Shown: positions 7,196-13,488, counted from the stretch's first letter. The stretch: DNA of 13,488 nucleotides from CALMEC01 sp031372145 (GCA_031372145.1 JANMKR010000157.1:1-13488), one strand, 5' to 3'. Notes: generated by a model not told the origin, from the sequence alone. Program-made: numbers and translations.

Positions 7196-8287
7196 GTGGC
7201 GACCCTCGCACCTGCACATCACCTGGAGATCCTCGAGCGCGCCGACGCGGGCGAGCGGCTGTCCGAGGCTGACGCGCTCACATTGCTCGCCTCGCGTGAC
7301 CTGATCGCGGTCGGGGCGGCGGCGCGACGTTCCAGGGAGCGCCACTCGGTGCCGGACGAGGTCACGTTCATCATCGACCGCAACGTCAACTACACGAACG
7401 TCTGCGTCACCGACTGCGACTTCTGCGCGTTCTACCGCCACCCGCGCGACACCGAGGCATACATCCTGCCCAAGCACGTCATCTTCCGGAAGATCGAGGA
7501 GACGCTTGCACTGGGTGGCACGGCGCTGTTGTTGCAGGGGGGCCACCACCCCAACCTGCGGATCGAGTGGTACGAGGACCTGTTCTGCGACATCAAATCG
7601 CGCTATCCGATCCACCTGCACGCGCTGTCGCCGTCCGAGATCATGCACATCGCGCAGTACTCCAAGCTGACGCTGGACGAGACGATCACGCGCCTGCGCG
7701 CCGCGGGACACGACTCATTGCCGGGCGGCGGAGCCGAAATCCTAGTCGACCGGGTGCGCCAGGTCATCGCCCCGCGCAAGACCACGAGCGACGAGTGGCT
7801 AGCCGTCATGCGCGCGGCGCACCGCGCGGGCATGTCGACGTCGGCGACGATGATGTACGGGACCGTCGACACGTGGGACGATCGCATCGAGCATCTGCGC
7901 CGGCTGCGGGAACTGCAAGACGAGGACCCCGGTTTCCGTGCATTCGTCTGCTGGAGCTACCAGTCCGGCGGAGGCAGCATTCGCGGTGACGATCACGTCC
8001 CGACGACTGCGGCGGACTACCTGATGATGCTGGCGGTCAGCCGCCTGTATCTGGACAACTTTCCGCATTTCCAGTCGTCGTGGGTCACGCAGGGACTCCG
8101 TGTGGGTCAGTTGGCACTGGAGTTCGGCTGCGACGACATGGGTTCGATCATGATCGAGGAGAACGTCGTGCGTGCCGCGGGCACCGCGTTCCGTCTTGAC
8201 ACCGAGCGCATGGTCGCCGCGATCGAGGCGACCGGGCGCCAGGCCGTGCAGCGCGACACCGCGTATCGCGTCGTCAGGCGGTTCTGA
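7196..8287 (+). CDS. mqnC: Cyclic dehypoxanthinyl futalosine synthase MqnC (radical SAM)
   Basis: This 363-residue radical SAM enzyme cyclises dehypoxanthine futalosine in the futalosine menaquinone pathway. The [4Fe-4S] motif is CVTDCDFC (Cys70, Cys74, Cys77) within NYTNVCVTDCDFCAFYR. LLLQGGHHPNLRIEWYEDL (111-129) and HLHALSPSEI (140-149) are diagnostic of MqnC rather than MqnE or CofH. The conserved SLPGGGAEIL (174-183) and DRQAVQR-like end (GRQAVQRDTAY, 347-357) also fit. The GTG at 7196 is preferred to an upstream in-frame GTG at 7130, because the extra 22 residues are not family-like and TAACAT (7182-7187) lies just before 7196. It may be transcribed separately from the mqnA operon. It converges on the rhodanese gene, with only 6 bases between the stops. 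Confidence 0.95.
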   Translation: MATLAPAHHLEILERADAGERLSEADALTLLASRDLIAVGAAARRSRERHSVPDEVTFIIDRNVNYTNVCVTDCDFCAFYRHPRDTEAYILPKHVIFRKIEETLALGGTALLLQGGHHPNLRIEWYEDLFCDIKSRYPIHLHALSPSEIMHIAQYSKLTLDETITRLRAAGHDSLPGGGAEILVDRVRQVIAPRKTTSDEWLAVMRAAHRAGMSTSATMMYGTVDTWDDRIEHLRRLRELQDEDPGFRAFVCWSYQSGGGSIRGDDHVPTTAADYLMMLAVSRLYLDNFPHFQSSWVTQGLRVGQLALEFGCDDMGSIMIEENVVRAAGTAFRLDTERMVAAIEATGRQAVQRDTAYRVVRRF

Positions 8288-8305
8288 GCCGCCTCATTGC
8301 GGCGG
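8288..8305. terminator. Small shared hairpin between convergent mqnC and rhodanese genes
   Basis: CCGCC (8289-8293) and GGCGG (8301-8305) form a 5-bp stem, with an overlapping alternative GCCGC/GCGGC (8288-8292/8299-8303). It sits exactly at the two convergent stop codons. There is no U-run on either strand, so the terminator assignment is weak. Confidence 0.25.
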
Positions 8306-8617
8306 TTCGCCCTCGTACGGCAGACCTTGGGCCGCCCAGGCGAGGATCCCGCCTTCGAGGTTGGCCACCTCACCGTAGTCCCCGGTCCCGTTGAGGTAGT
8401 CGGTGACCTGGCCGCTCCGGTTGCCGCTGCGGCAGAAGATGACGAGCGGCATCTCGATCGGAAGCTCGTCCATGCGGTCCATCAGCTCGCTCATCGGCAG
8501 CAACGGCATTCCCGGCACATGGGTCGTGTCGTATTCCCTCTGCTCCCGCACGTCAACGATGGTGACCTGACCGGCCTGCCACGCATCGTAGGCATCTTTG
8601 GGCGAATAGACCTTCAC
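8294..8617 (-). CDS. Single-domain rhodanese-like sulfurtransferase
   Basis: This 107-residue protein has one rhodanese domain. Residues 19-36 (TIVDVREQREYDTTHVPG) are the classic CH2A-like strand-loop, and the active-site loop is CRSGNRS (62-68) with nucleophile Cys62. GGILAWAAQGLP (89-100) is the typical C-terminal element. No export signal is present, so it is cytoplasmic. It could move sulfane sulfur or act as a sulfur carrier; the substrate cannot be told. The start is GTG (8615-8617, read on minus), with GGAGGAA at 8628-8622. A candidate promoter lies at 8647-8676 and a tandem repeat array just upstream of that. It converges on mqnC and has no evident functional link to it. Confidence 0.9.
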   Translation of the reverse strand: MKVYSPKDAYDAWQAGQVTIVDVREQREYDTTHVPGMPLLPMSELMDRMDELPIEMPLVIFCRSGNRSGQVTDYLNGTGDYGEVANLEGGILAWAAQGLPYEGEPPQ

Positions 8618-8646
8618 GAGCTTCCTCCGTTCCGCGGACGGTTTGC

Positions 8647-8676
8647 AGGGTAGCGCCCGCTCGCTCCCGACGTCCA
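8647..8676 (-). promoter_or_regulatory. Candidate promoter of the rhodanese gene
   Basis: Read on the minus strand, TGGACG (8676-8671, -35) and TACCCT (8652-8647, -10) are separated by 18 bases. They match 4 of 6 and 3 of 6 consensus bases. Transcription would start near 8640, leaving a leader of about 23 bases that carries the ribosome-binding site. Confidence 0.4.
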
Positions 8677-8703
8677 GAATCCACGGTCCGAATCACATCA
8701 ACC

Positions 8704-8819
8704 GGCCAAATGGCCACTGATGCGACGGCCAAGTGGCCACTACTGCGACGGCCAAGTGGCCACTGATGCGACGGCCAAGTGGCCGCTGGTGTGACGGCCA
8801 AGTGGCCAATTCATCGAAC
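8704..8819. repeat. 23-bp tandem array of a near-palindromic 12-mer
   Basis: The core GGCCAAGTGGCC (first copy GGCCAAATGGCC) occurs at 8704, 8727, 8750, 8773 and 8796, exactly 23 bases apart. The 11-base spacers are similar in the first three copies (ACTGATGCGAC or close) and diverge after that. A decayed copy starts at 8820. Each core has arms GGCCA/TGGCC around two central bases. The period is not a multiple of three, and no gene covers the array. It lies 28 bases beyond the -35 of the rhodanese gene, so operator sites for a dimeric regulator are one possibility. Confidence 0.85.
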
Positions 8820-8876
8820 GGCCAGGACGAGCCGGCGACGCTGGGGTTGCGCCGTCAACTCGGGCGCGGCGCCGTC

Positions 8877-8911
8877 GGTCAAATGGCCGCAGGTGCGTCT
8901 GCCAATTGGCC
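8877..8911. repeat. Two outlying degenerate copies of the 12-mer
   Basis: GGTCAAATGGCC (8877-8888) and TGCCAATTGGCC (8900-8911) repeat the core of the main array, again 23 bases apart, 58 bases beyond it. Including the unique DNA on either side, the whole region 8618-8997 has no gene. Confidence 0.65.
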
Positions 8912-8940
8912 GCGCCGGCCCGGCGGCGTTCCTCGCGCCC

Positions 8941-8972
8941 AAAATGCTGACGGGCGCCCCGAAGGACGCCCG
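8941..8972 (-). terminator. UUCG-tetraloop terminator of the zinc-ribbon gene
   Basis: On the minus strand, CGGGCG (8972-8967) and CGCCCG (8956-8951) pair. A U-G wobble and two C-G pairs close a UUCG tetraloop, the very stable cUUCGg form. The stem totals 9 bp. TTTT (8944-8941) follows after six bases. It begins 25 bases past the stop of the gene at 8998-9429. Confidence 0.7.
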
Positions 8973-8997
8973 CCCGAGATGTATGAATGCAGGGGTT

Positions 8998-9429
8998 CTA
9001 AAAGTCCATCGGAAGGATCAGATCGGCATCGAGTGCCTCGATGAGACGTTCGACGTCCTCTTCCATGTTCGCGCGGGCGAACGTGCGGAGGCTCGCGAGG
9101 AGGTCCTCCGTGCCGTCGTTGAGGGCATCGTCGAAACGCTCGACCTCGTCGTCGTGGTACTCACCTGTGTGCCACCACTCGCAGTCGGGGCACCGAAGAG
9201 TGATCTCCCACGAGTCGCCACGACGCTCTTCCCACCCAACGGGGTAGACGAGGCTGCCGGCGCATTCGGGGCAGACGTGGAGATCGACCTGTTCGGTCGC
9301 AGTCGCCACGGGCGAGCTCTGCTCATTCATTGCTGGCTCCGAATTCTCTGTCGTGTCTCCACCGAAGACGACGACCTCGATGAACTTTCCGCCGGGGAGG
9401 GCGATCCGCTTTGTGTTGTAGCTCCGCAT
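8998..9429 (-). CDS. Conserved hypothetical protein with two CPxC knuckles
   Basis: This 143-residue cytoplasmic protein of unknown function resembles conserved hypothetical proteins I associate with Thermoleophilia; the resemblance is from memory. It starts MRSYNTKRIALPGGKFIEVV (1-20). A short variable linker follows (24-48). Then CPEC (Cys53, Cys56) and CPDC (Cys80, Cys83), 23 residues apart, suggest a zinc ribbon. The C-terminal half is acidic and helical (93-137: ERFDDALNDGTEDLLASLRT), ending ADLILPMDF. ATG 9429 is chosen because AGGA lies 8 bases upstream; ATG 9438, three residues longer, is possible. A long open frame on the opposite strand is a shadow. It is divergent from the Crp-like gene, with 214 bases between the starts, and is followed by a clear terminator. 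DNA or RNA binding is a guess. Confidence 0.82.
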   Translation of the reverse strand: MRSYNTKRIALPGGKFIEVVVFGGDTTENSEPAMNEQSSPVATATEQVDLHVCPECAGSLVYPVGWEERRGDSWEITLRCPDCEWWHTGEYHDDEVERFDDALNDGTEDLLASLRTFARANMEEDVERLIEALDADLILPMDF

Positions 9430-9574
9430 CAGTTTCATCCTGAAAGAAAGGGGCCGTTCGGCGATCCGTGCCGTTCGTTTGCAAGTGCCCGATTGGTTGA
9501 TGCTCCACTTATCGGTCCTCGGTACCCCGAACTTAAACCCGGTTCGCGACACTTACGCTTTCTTCACACAGTGC

Positions 9575-9592
9575 GTGAGAGTGAGAATGAGA
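9575..9592. repeat. Triple hexamer direct repeat in the divergent intergenic region
   Basis: GTGAGA (9575-9580), GTGAGA (9581-9586) and ATGAGA (9587-9592) run head to tail between the zinc-ribbon gene and the Crp-like gene. They end 40 bases before the Crp -10 hexamer. Their role is unknown, and chance is possible for so short a unit. Confidence 0.35.
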
Positions 9593-9631
9593 CCCAGGCG
9601 ACGAACGACCGTGGGCAGCCGACGAGCGAGG

Positions 9632-9637
9632 TAGATT
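9632..9637 (+). promoter_or_regulatory. Candidate -10 hexamer of the Crp-family gene, leaderless type
   Basis: TAGATT ends 6 bases before GTG 9644, so the expected transcription start falls on the start codon itself. No ribosome-binding site is present. Confidence 0.55.
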
Positions 9638-9643
9638 GACCCG

Positions 9644-10300
9644 GTGCTGTGGCCGATCTTCACGGGCGTCCCAGACGCCGAAATGCAGCGGGTTTTGTCC
9701 ATCGCCCGGCGACGTACGTTCGCCCGTGGCGAGGTCGTGTTCCACCACGACGACCCGGCGGACACGGTTCACCTGATCGTCACGGGCCGCTTCGCCGTTC
9801 GCGTTCGCACGCCCGTGGGGGACACGGCAATACTGACGGTCCTGGGGCCTGGCGAATTGTTCGGCGAGGTCGCACTCCTGGGCCCCGACCAGCGGCGCAG
9901 CGCGACGGTCGAAGCACTGGAGGCTGCGGAGACCCGCTCGATCTTCCGCGATGACTTCGCCCAGCTGCGGGTCCAACATCCCGGCGTCAGCGACGTCCTG
10001 ATCGCGATCCTCGTGGGTGAGGTCACGCGCCTGTCCCGACACCTGCTCGAGGCCCTCTACGTGACCTCTGACAAACGCGTGCTGCGCCGCCTTGTCGAGC
10101 TGGCCGACCTGTACGGCACGCCGGATGCGGCCGAGGTGACGATTCCGTTGCGCCAGGACGACCTGGCGGGGCTTGCGGGAACGTCACGGGCCACCGTCAA
10201 CCGGGTCCTGCGCCAGGAGGAATCACGCGGGTCCGTGGCGCTCGCGCGCGGAAAGGTCACGGTCACAGACCGAACCGCCCTGGAGCGCCGGGGCCGGTAG
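9644..10300 (+). CDS. Crp/Fnr-family transcriptional regulator
   Basis: This 218-residue regulator has an N-terminal cyclic-nucleotide-binding barrel (about 5-115), a dimerisation helix (about 116-140) and a C-terminal winged helix-turn-helix (about 165-208). The phosphate-binding cassette reads GELFGEVALLGPDQRRSATV (70-89). Glu75, Arg85 and Ser86 correspond to the residues that hold cAMP in E. coli CRP. The recognition helix is TSRATVNRVLR (180-190), like CRP's SRETVGRIL. No N-terminal cysteines for an Fe-S cluster are present, so an FNR-type oxygen sensor is unlikely. The start GTG has no ribosome-binding site but follows TAGATT by 6 bases. It converges on the NHL-repeat gene with 3 bases between stops. 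A cyclase gene lies 1.7 kb downstream and a CRP-like site lies between that cyclase and the NHL gene, so cAMP response is plausible but unproven. Confidence 0.92.
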   Translation: MLWPIFTGVPDAEMQRVLSIARRRTFARGEVVFHHDDPADTVHLIVTGRFAVRVRTPVGDTAILTVLGPGELFGEVALLGPDQRRSATVEALEAAETRSIFRDDFAQLRVQHPGVSDVLIAILVGEVTRLSRHLLEALYVTSDKRVLRRLVELADLYGTPDAAEVTIPLRQDDLAGLAGTSRATVNRVLRQEESRGSVALARGKVTVTDRTALERRGR

Positions 10301-10303
10301 CAC

Positions 10304-11932
10304 CTACCTCGCGAGAATCGTCCGGGTCTGCCCTGCATGCACCCGCACGAGCTTGCGTGTGCGGAGGTTGCGGACGATGACGGTACCCTCGGTGACGCGA
10401 ATCGTGGTGCGGTCACAGCGGTCGGTGATCGTCCACTCGGTTCCCCTGGCGATCGCGGATGCATACCTGCCGATCGTCCGGAAGCGACCCTTGACCCGCA
10501 CGCGGAGGCGTCGCACCACCTTGCGCGGTGCCGCGACAACCGCATGGGACGCGATCGTCGTTGTGCCGCGGCATCCGTCCAGCCGCTCGGTCAGCGTCAG
10601 GTCACCGATGATCGCTCCGCTCGCCGGCTGGGTCACACGGAACCCACCGCGCGACGCCCGAACCGTGCGCAGCGCTCCCGACCGATTGCGCACGGTCACG
10701 TCAAGCATCCCACCGATCGCGTCGACATCCGAGATGTTCGGCGCCAGATCGCGCTCCCGCAATGGAATGAAGGCCGTTCGCGTTCGCGGCTTGACCTGCA
10801 CCTGGCCGCTGACGGGTGTCACACCGATCGACCGCACCAACTCGGGATCCGGTACCTGACCGACGTCCCCCAGGCGCCGGATGCGGTGGTTGGCGGTGTC
10901 GCCGACGAGGAGCCCTCCACCGGGCGCGAACTGCAGCGCATCAGGGGTGTTGAGAAGACCGGCGCTCGAAGGTCCACCATCCCCTGCCAGACCCGCCGCG
11001 CCTCCCGCGACGGTGAAGATCGCGCCAAGTGGCGTGACACGGCGGATGCGGTTGTTTGCGGTGTCAGCAACGACGAACCCTCCGTTGGTCAGCTCGACGA
11101 CGTCCGACGGACCGGAGATTTGGGCACGCGTGGCAAAACCTCCGTCACCGCTGAATCCAGCCGCCCCGCCGCCAACGGTCGTGATGACGCCGCTGCTGTC
11201 GACGTTGCGGATGCGGTTGTTTCCCGCGTCGGCAATCAGGTATCCGCCGGCAGCAGTCGGCGTGACACCCCGAGGGTTGCTGAGCTGCGCGTTCGCTGCC
11301 AGTCCGCCGTCGCCGGAGAACCCGGTGGTCGTGCCGGCCACCGTCGTGATGATCCCGTTGGCCGCGATCCGGCGGATCCGGTTGTTGCCGGCGTCCGCGA
11401 CCAGCAGCGCACCTTCGGCGAGGACCGCCAGCTCACGCGGCGTGTCGAGCCGGGCGGCGGTCGCCGGGCCGCCGTCGCCCGAAAGCCCTCGATCGGTGCC
11501 CGCGAACGTCGTGATCGTGCCGTCCGGTGCGACTCGCCTGATCCGGTGGTTGCGCGAATCGGCGATGTAGTACCCGCCGTCGGCGGCGAACGCGACGTCC
11601 GTCGGCGTGTCGAGCAACGCGTTGGGTGCGGGACCTCCGTCGCCACCGAGATCCGGCGTGCCGCTTCCGACGAGGGTGGTGATGACCCCGTTTGACGCCA
11701 CCTTGCGCACACGGTGGTTCTGGGCGTCGGCGATGAGCACCGTCCCGTCGGCCGCAACCGCCATGCCCTCGGGCCGGTTGAGCAAGGCGGAGGTGGCCTG
11801 AGCACCATCCCCGGCGAATCCGCCGGTCGTCCCGGCGAACGTGCTGATCGGCCCGTCGGCGCCAGCCGCGCCGCCGGCGCCGACCAGGCAGGCGACGGCT
11901 CCGGACACCAGTATGCGGGTGCGGATTCCCAT
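10304..11932 (-). CDS. Secreted six-bladed NHL-repeat protein with FecR-like C-terminal domain
   Basis: This is a 542-residue exported protein. Residues 1-25 form a signal peptide (MGIRTR, then a hydrophobic stretch, likely cleavage after AGA). Six NHL repeats of 55-56 residues follow, starting near 29, 84, 140, 195, 250 and 305. Each has ITTxAG, a GDGGxA turn, a P-G-V step, xDG and an NHRIRRV-like end, and together they should close into a six-bladed beta-propeller. The C-terminal part (about 370-542) holds a beta-rich region and GTEWTITDRCDRTTIRVTEG (497-516), then V-V and VHAGQT, resembling a FecR-type domain. Cys454 and Cys506 could pair. The binding partner is unknown. A TAAGGT hexamer ends 7 bases before the ATG with no ribosome-binding site, suggesting a leaderless message. 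The CRP-like site at 11967 may control it. The long frame on the opposite strand is a shadow. Confidence 0.9.
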   Translation of the reverse strand: MGIRTRILVSGAVACLVGAGGAAGADGPISTFAGTTGGFAGDGAQATSALLNRPEGMAVAADGTVLIADAQNHRVRKVASNGVITTLVGSGTPDLGGDGGPAPNALLDTPTDVAFAADGGYYIADSRNHRIRRVAPDGTITTFAGTDRGLSGDGGPATAARLDTPRELAVLAEGALLVADAGNNRIRRIAANGIITTVAGTTTGFSGDGGLAANAQLSNPRGVTPTAAGGYLIADAGNNRIRNVDSSGVITTVGGGAAGFSGDGGFATRAQISGPSDVVELTNGGFVVADTANNRIRRVTPLGAIFTVAGGAAGLAGDGGPSSAGLLNTPDALQFAPGGGLLVGDTANHRIRRLGDVGQVPDPELVRSIGVTPVSGQVQVKPRTRTAFIPLRERDLAPNISDVDAIGGMLDVTVRNRSGALRTVRASRGGFRVTQPASGAIIGDLTLTERLDGCRGTTTIASHAVVAAPRKVVRRLRVRVKGRFRTIGRYASAIARGTEWTITDRCDRTTIRVTEGTVIVRNLRTRKLVRVHAGQTRTILAR

Positions 11933-11939
11933 GTCGCGA

Positions 11940-11945
11940 ACCTTA
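11940..11945 (-). promoter_or_regulatory. Candidate -10 hexamer of the NHL-repeat gene, leaderless type
   Basis: TAAGGT (read on minus, 11945-11940) ends 7 bases before the ATG at 11932. The expected transcription start is near 11933, so the message would have essentially no leader. No ribosome-binding site lies before the ATG. Confidence 0.5.
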
Positions 11946-11966
11946 CGCGGGGCATGGCCCGGTGTC

Positions 11967-11982
11967 TGTCTGCGCGATCACA
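11967..11982. promoter_or_regulatory. CRP-like operator between NHL and cyclase genes
   Basis: TGTCT-GCGCGA-TCACA matches the CRP/GlxR consensus TGTGA-N6-TCACA at 8 of 10 positions, with one perfect half. If transcription of the NHL gene starts near 11933, the site centre (11974.5) lies at about -41.5, the class II activator position. For the cyclase, with a start near 12023, it lies near -48.5. One degenerate site can arise by chance in a 92-base gap. Confidence 0.4.
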
Positions 11983-12010
11983 CGCCCGGTGTGCGCGCCG
12001 TGACGTTCAA

Positions 12011-12016
12011 TAGTGT
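12011..12016 (+). promoter_or_regulatory. Candidate -10 hexamer of the cyclase gene, leaderless type
   Basis: TAGTGT ends 8 bases before ATG 12025. As with the other genes noted here, there is no ribosome-binding site, so a leaderless or near-leaderless message is likely. Confidence 0.45.
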
Positions 12017-12024
12017 GGTCGACT

Positions 12025-13488
12025 ATGCGCGCCGATCGCCGTCGCCTCCGCGTCCTCCTGATCGTCGCCGCCGGCGCCCTTGCCGCCGCCACCAGCGTGA
12101 TCCTCAGCGCCACAAACGCACTTGACGGCGCCGAGTCGCTGACCGTCGACCAGCGGTTCCAGATCCGCGGCAAGCACGACGTCCCCGACAACGTGGTCGT
12201 GGTCGGGATCGACGGTGAGGCCATCGCGACCTTGGGGGATCGATTTCCATTCCGCCGGCGCGTACACGCGACGGCCATCGACAACCTGACCCGAGCCGGA
12301 GCCAGGACGATCGTGTACGACATCCAGTTCAGTGAACGGACCGAGCCGTTCGACGCGTCACCCGCAGCCGCCGCAGCCGCCGACGGGGACGACCTCGCCC
12401 TGCTCGACGCGATCTCCGCGTCGCAACGTGTCGTGCTCGGCACAGACGAGGTTCTGGATGATGGCCAACCCAACATCCTCTTCGTCGACGAGGACCTGCG
12501 ACGGGCACACGCGACGGTCGGAAACGCCGGCTTCCAACCGAAATCAGGGGGCGTCTGGCGCCATGTCCCATTTGCGCTCGACGGGCTGCCGTCGCTCGCT
12601 CGGGCGGCTGTCGAGAAGACCACGCGTACGCGCATGACCGAGGACGGCTTTGGCAGGGACGGTGCCTGGATCGACTATCACGGCCCGAACGGGACGGTGC
12701 CGTCGATCAACTTCGCCGCGGTGGTCAAGGGGACATTCGATCCGGAGTCCGTTCGTGACAAGACGGTCGTCATCGGAAACACGGCCGACAACCTCGGTGA
12801 CGTCCATCCCACGCCGTTCGGCGGCGTCCCGATGTCAGGACCCGAGATCAATGCCAACGCGATCTCGACGCTGCTGCGCGGCGTGCCGCTGCGCGATGCA
12901 TCCTCGTGGCTCAACCTCCTGATCGTGCTCGGTCTGGTCGCGGCGGCGACCGCAGCAGCGCTGTGGCGCTCGGCGCTGATCGGGATCGCGGCGGCGACAG
13001 GGCTAATCGGGGCGTTGCTCGTCCTCGCGCAGCTCGCATTCAACGGTGGCCGTGTTCTGGACGTCGCGGTCCCGGTCGTCTCGACTGCGCTGATCGGGAT
13101 CGCGGGCCTTGCGCTCAACTACTGGCTCGTCGTCCGTGACCATTCACGGCTTCGCACCCAGTTCTCACGGTTCTTGCCCGCGCAGATCGTCGATGACGTG
13201 CTCGAGGAGGCCGGCGACAACGGCCGGCTCGGCGGTCGGCGGTTGTATGCGACGGTCATGTTCGCCGACCTGCGTGGATTCACGGCGGTCGCCGAGCGGT
13301 TACCACCCGAACTCGTGATCGATGTCCTCAACCGGTACCTGACCGAAATGAGCGATGCGGTGCTGGACCACGGGGGGACCCTCGTCGCCTACCAGGGGGA
13401 TGGGTTGATGGCCGTGTTCGGCGCACCCGTCGAGCAGGCCGATCACGCCGACCGGGCGATGGACGCCGCCAGGCAGATGCGGGACATC
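12025..13488 (+). CDS. CHASE2-domain adenylate/guanylate cyclase (3' end outside window)
   Basis: The frame is open for 488 codons and runs off the window edge, so the C-terminus is missing. Residues 8-27 are a first membrane helix. An extracellular CHASE2 sensor domain covers about 28-292 (VVVVGIDGEAIATLGDRFPFRR near its start, TVVIGNTA near its end). Three membrane helices follow (about 296-313, 317-338, 345-370), then a short linker. The class III cyclase domain begins near 405, with FADLRGFT (413-420, metal ligand Asp415) and QGDGLMAVFGAP (457-468, metal ligand Asp459). The position four before Asp459, Lys in typical adenylate cyclases, is Ala455, so substrate choice is uncertain. The second specificity residue and the transition-state Asn/Arg lie beyond the window. 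The gene is divergent from the NHL gene (92 bases between starts) and near a Crp-family gene, which suggests a cyclic-nucleotide circuit. Confidence 0.9.
   Translation, partial: MRADRRRLRVLLIVAAGALAAATSVILSATNALDGAESLTVDQRFQIRGKHDVPDNVVVVGIDGEAIATLGDRFPFRRRVHATAIDNLTRAGARTIVYDIQFSERTEPFDASPAAAAAADGDDLALLDAISASQRVVLGTDEVLDDGQPNILFVDEDLRRAHATVGNAGFQPKSGGVWRHVPFALDGLPSLARAAVEKTTRTRMTEDGFGRDGAWIDYHGPNGTVPSINFAAVVKGTFDPESVRDKTVVIGNTADNLGDVHPTPFGGVPMSGPEINANAISTLLRGVPLRDASSWLNLLIVLGLVAAATAAALWRSALIGIAAATGLIGALLVLAQLAFNGGRVLDVAVPVVSTALIGIAGLALNYWLVVRDHSRLRTQFSRFLPAQIVDDVLEEAGDNGRLGGRRLYATVMFADLRGFTAVAERLPPELVIDVLNRYLTEMSDAVLDHGGTLVAYQGDGLMAVFGAPVEQADHADRAMDAARQMRDI

Noticed and set aside
8704..8911. 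Resemblance to a CRISPR array
   Set aside because: The repeat unit is only 23 bases and is fully tandem. The 11-base spacers resemble one another, and no cas genes are present.
9564..9578. Inverted TCAC...GTGA pair as a CRP site
   Set aside because: The half-sites are in the opposite order to the CRP consensus (TGTGA first), and the spacing is seven.
8779..9639. 286-codon plus-strand open frame
   Set aside because: It runs through the tandem repeat and antisense to the zinc-ribbon gene. Its product has no recognisable domain; high GC content makes such shadow frames common.
10337..11695. 452-codon plus-strand open frame
   Set aside because: It is antisense to the NHL-repeat gene, whose six repeats and signal peptide are unmistakable. 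The antisense frame only mirrors the repeats.

Overview
The window looks like a chromosomal segment of a high-GC actinobacterium, most likely of the class Thermoleophilia (Solirubrobacterales-like). This is inferred from the strong G/C third-position bias, the futalosine-type menaquinone genes, a CHRD-domain secreted protein, an NHL-repeat protein with a FecR-like tail, and a small double-CPxC protein of a type I associate with that class. Nothing suggests plasmid, phage or insertion-sequence DNA.

Layout, left to right. (1) 265-801: a secreted CHRD-domain protein, followed by a strong 14-bp hairpin. (2) 947-3406: a menaquinol:cytochrome c reductase of the b6f/Bacillus type, made of a Rieske protein, a short cytochrome b (haem-binding half) and a subunit-IV/cytochrome c fusion. 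It ends at a hairpin plus T-run at 3421-3445. (3) 3486-7114: a tightly coupled operon for menaquinone: ubiX-type flavin prenyltransferase, menG/ubiE methyltransferase, long-chain polyprenyl diphosphate synthase, an unusual 179-residue protein, and mqnA. Its last three junctions are 4-bp stop/start overlaps or short gaps. mqnC follows at 7196-8287 behind its own promoter-like hexamer. The quinone-making genes thus sit directly behind the quinol-oxidising complex that uses the product.

(4) 8294-9429: two minus-strand genes, a single-domain rhodanese and a zinc-ribbon-like protein, separated by an intergenic stretch that carries a 23-bp tandem array of a near-palindromic 12-mer. (5) 9644-13488: a Crp/Fnr-family regulator, a convergent secreted six-bladed NHL-repeat protein, and a divergent CHASE2-adenylate/guanylate cyclase cut by the window edge. 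A CRP-like site lies between the NHL gene and the cyclase, so this block may be a local cyclic-nucleotide circuit.

The most unusual item is the 179-residue protein at 5784-6323. It aligns with the C-terminal half of MqnC encoded 1.2 kb downstream but has no radical-SAM cysteine cluster, and its intact frame is translationally coupled on both sides. Other notable points are several leaderless-looking starts (TAnnnT hexamer 6-9 bases before the start codon), the 23-bp array, and a cyclase whose usual adenine-selecting lysine is replaced by alanine.
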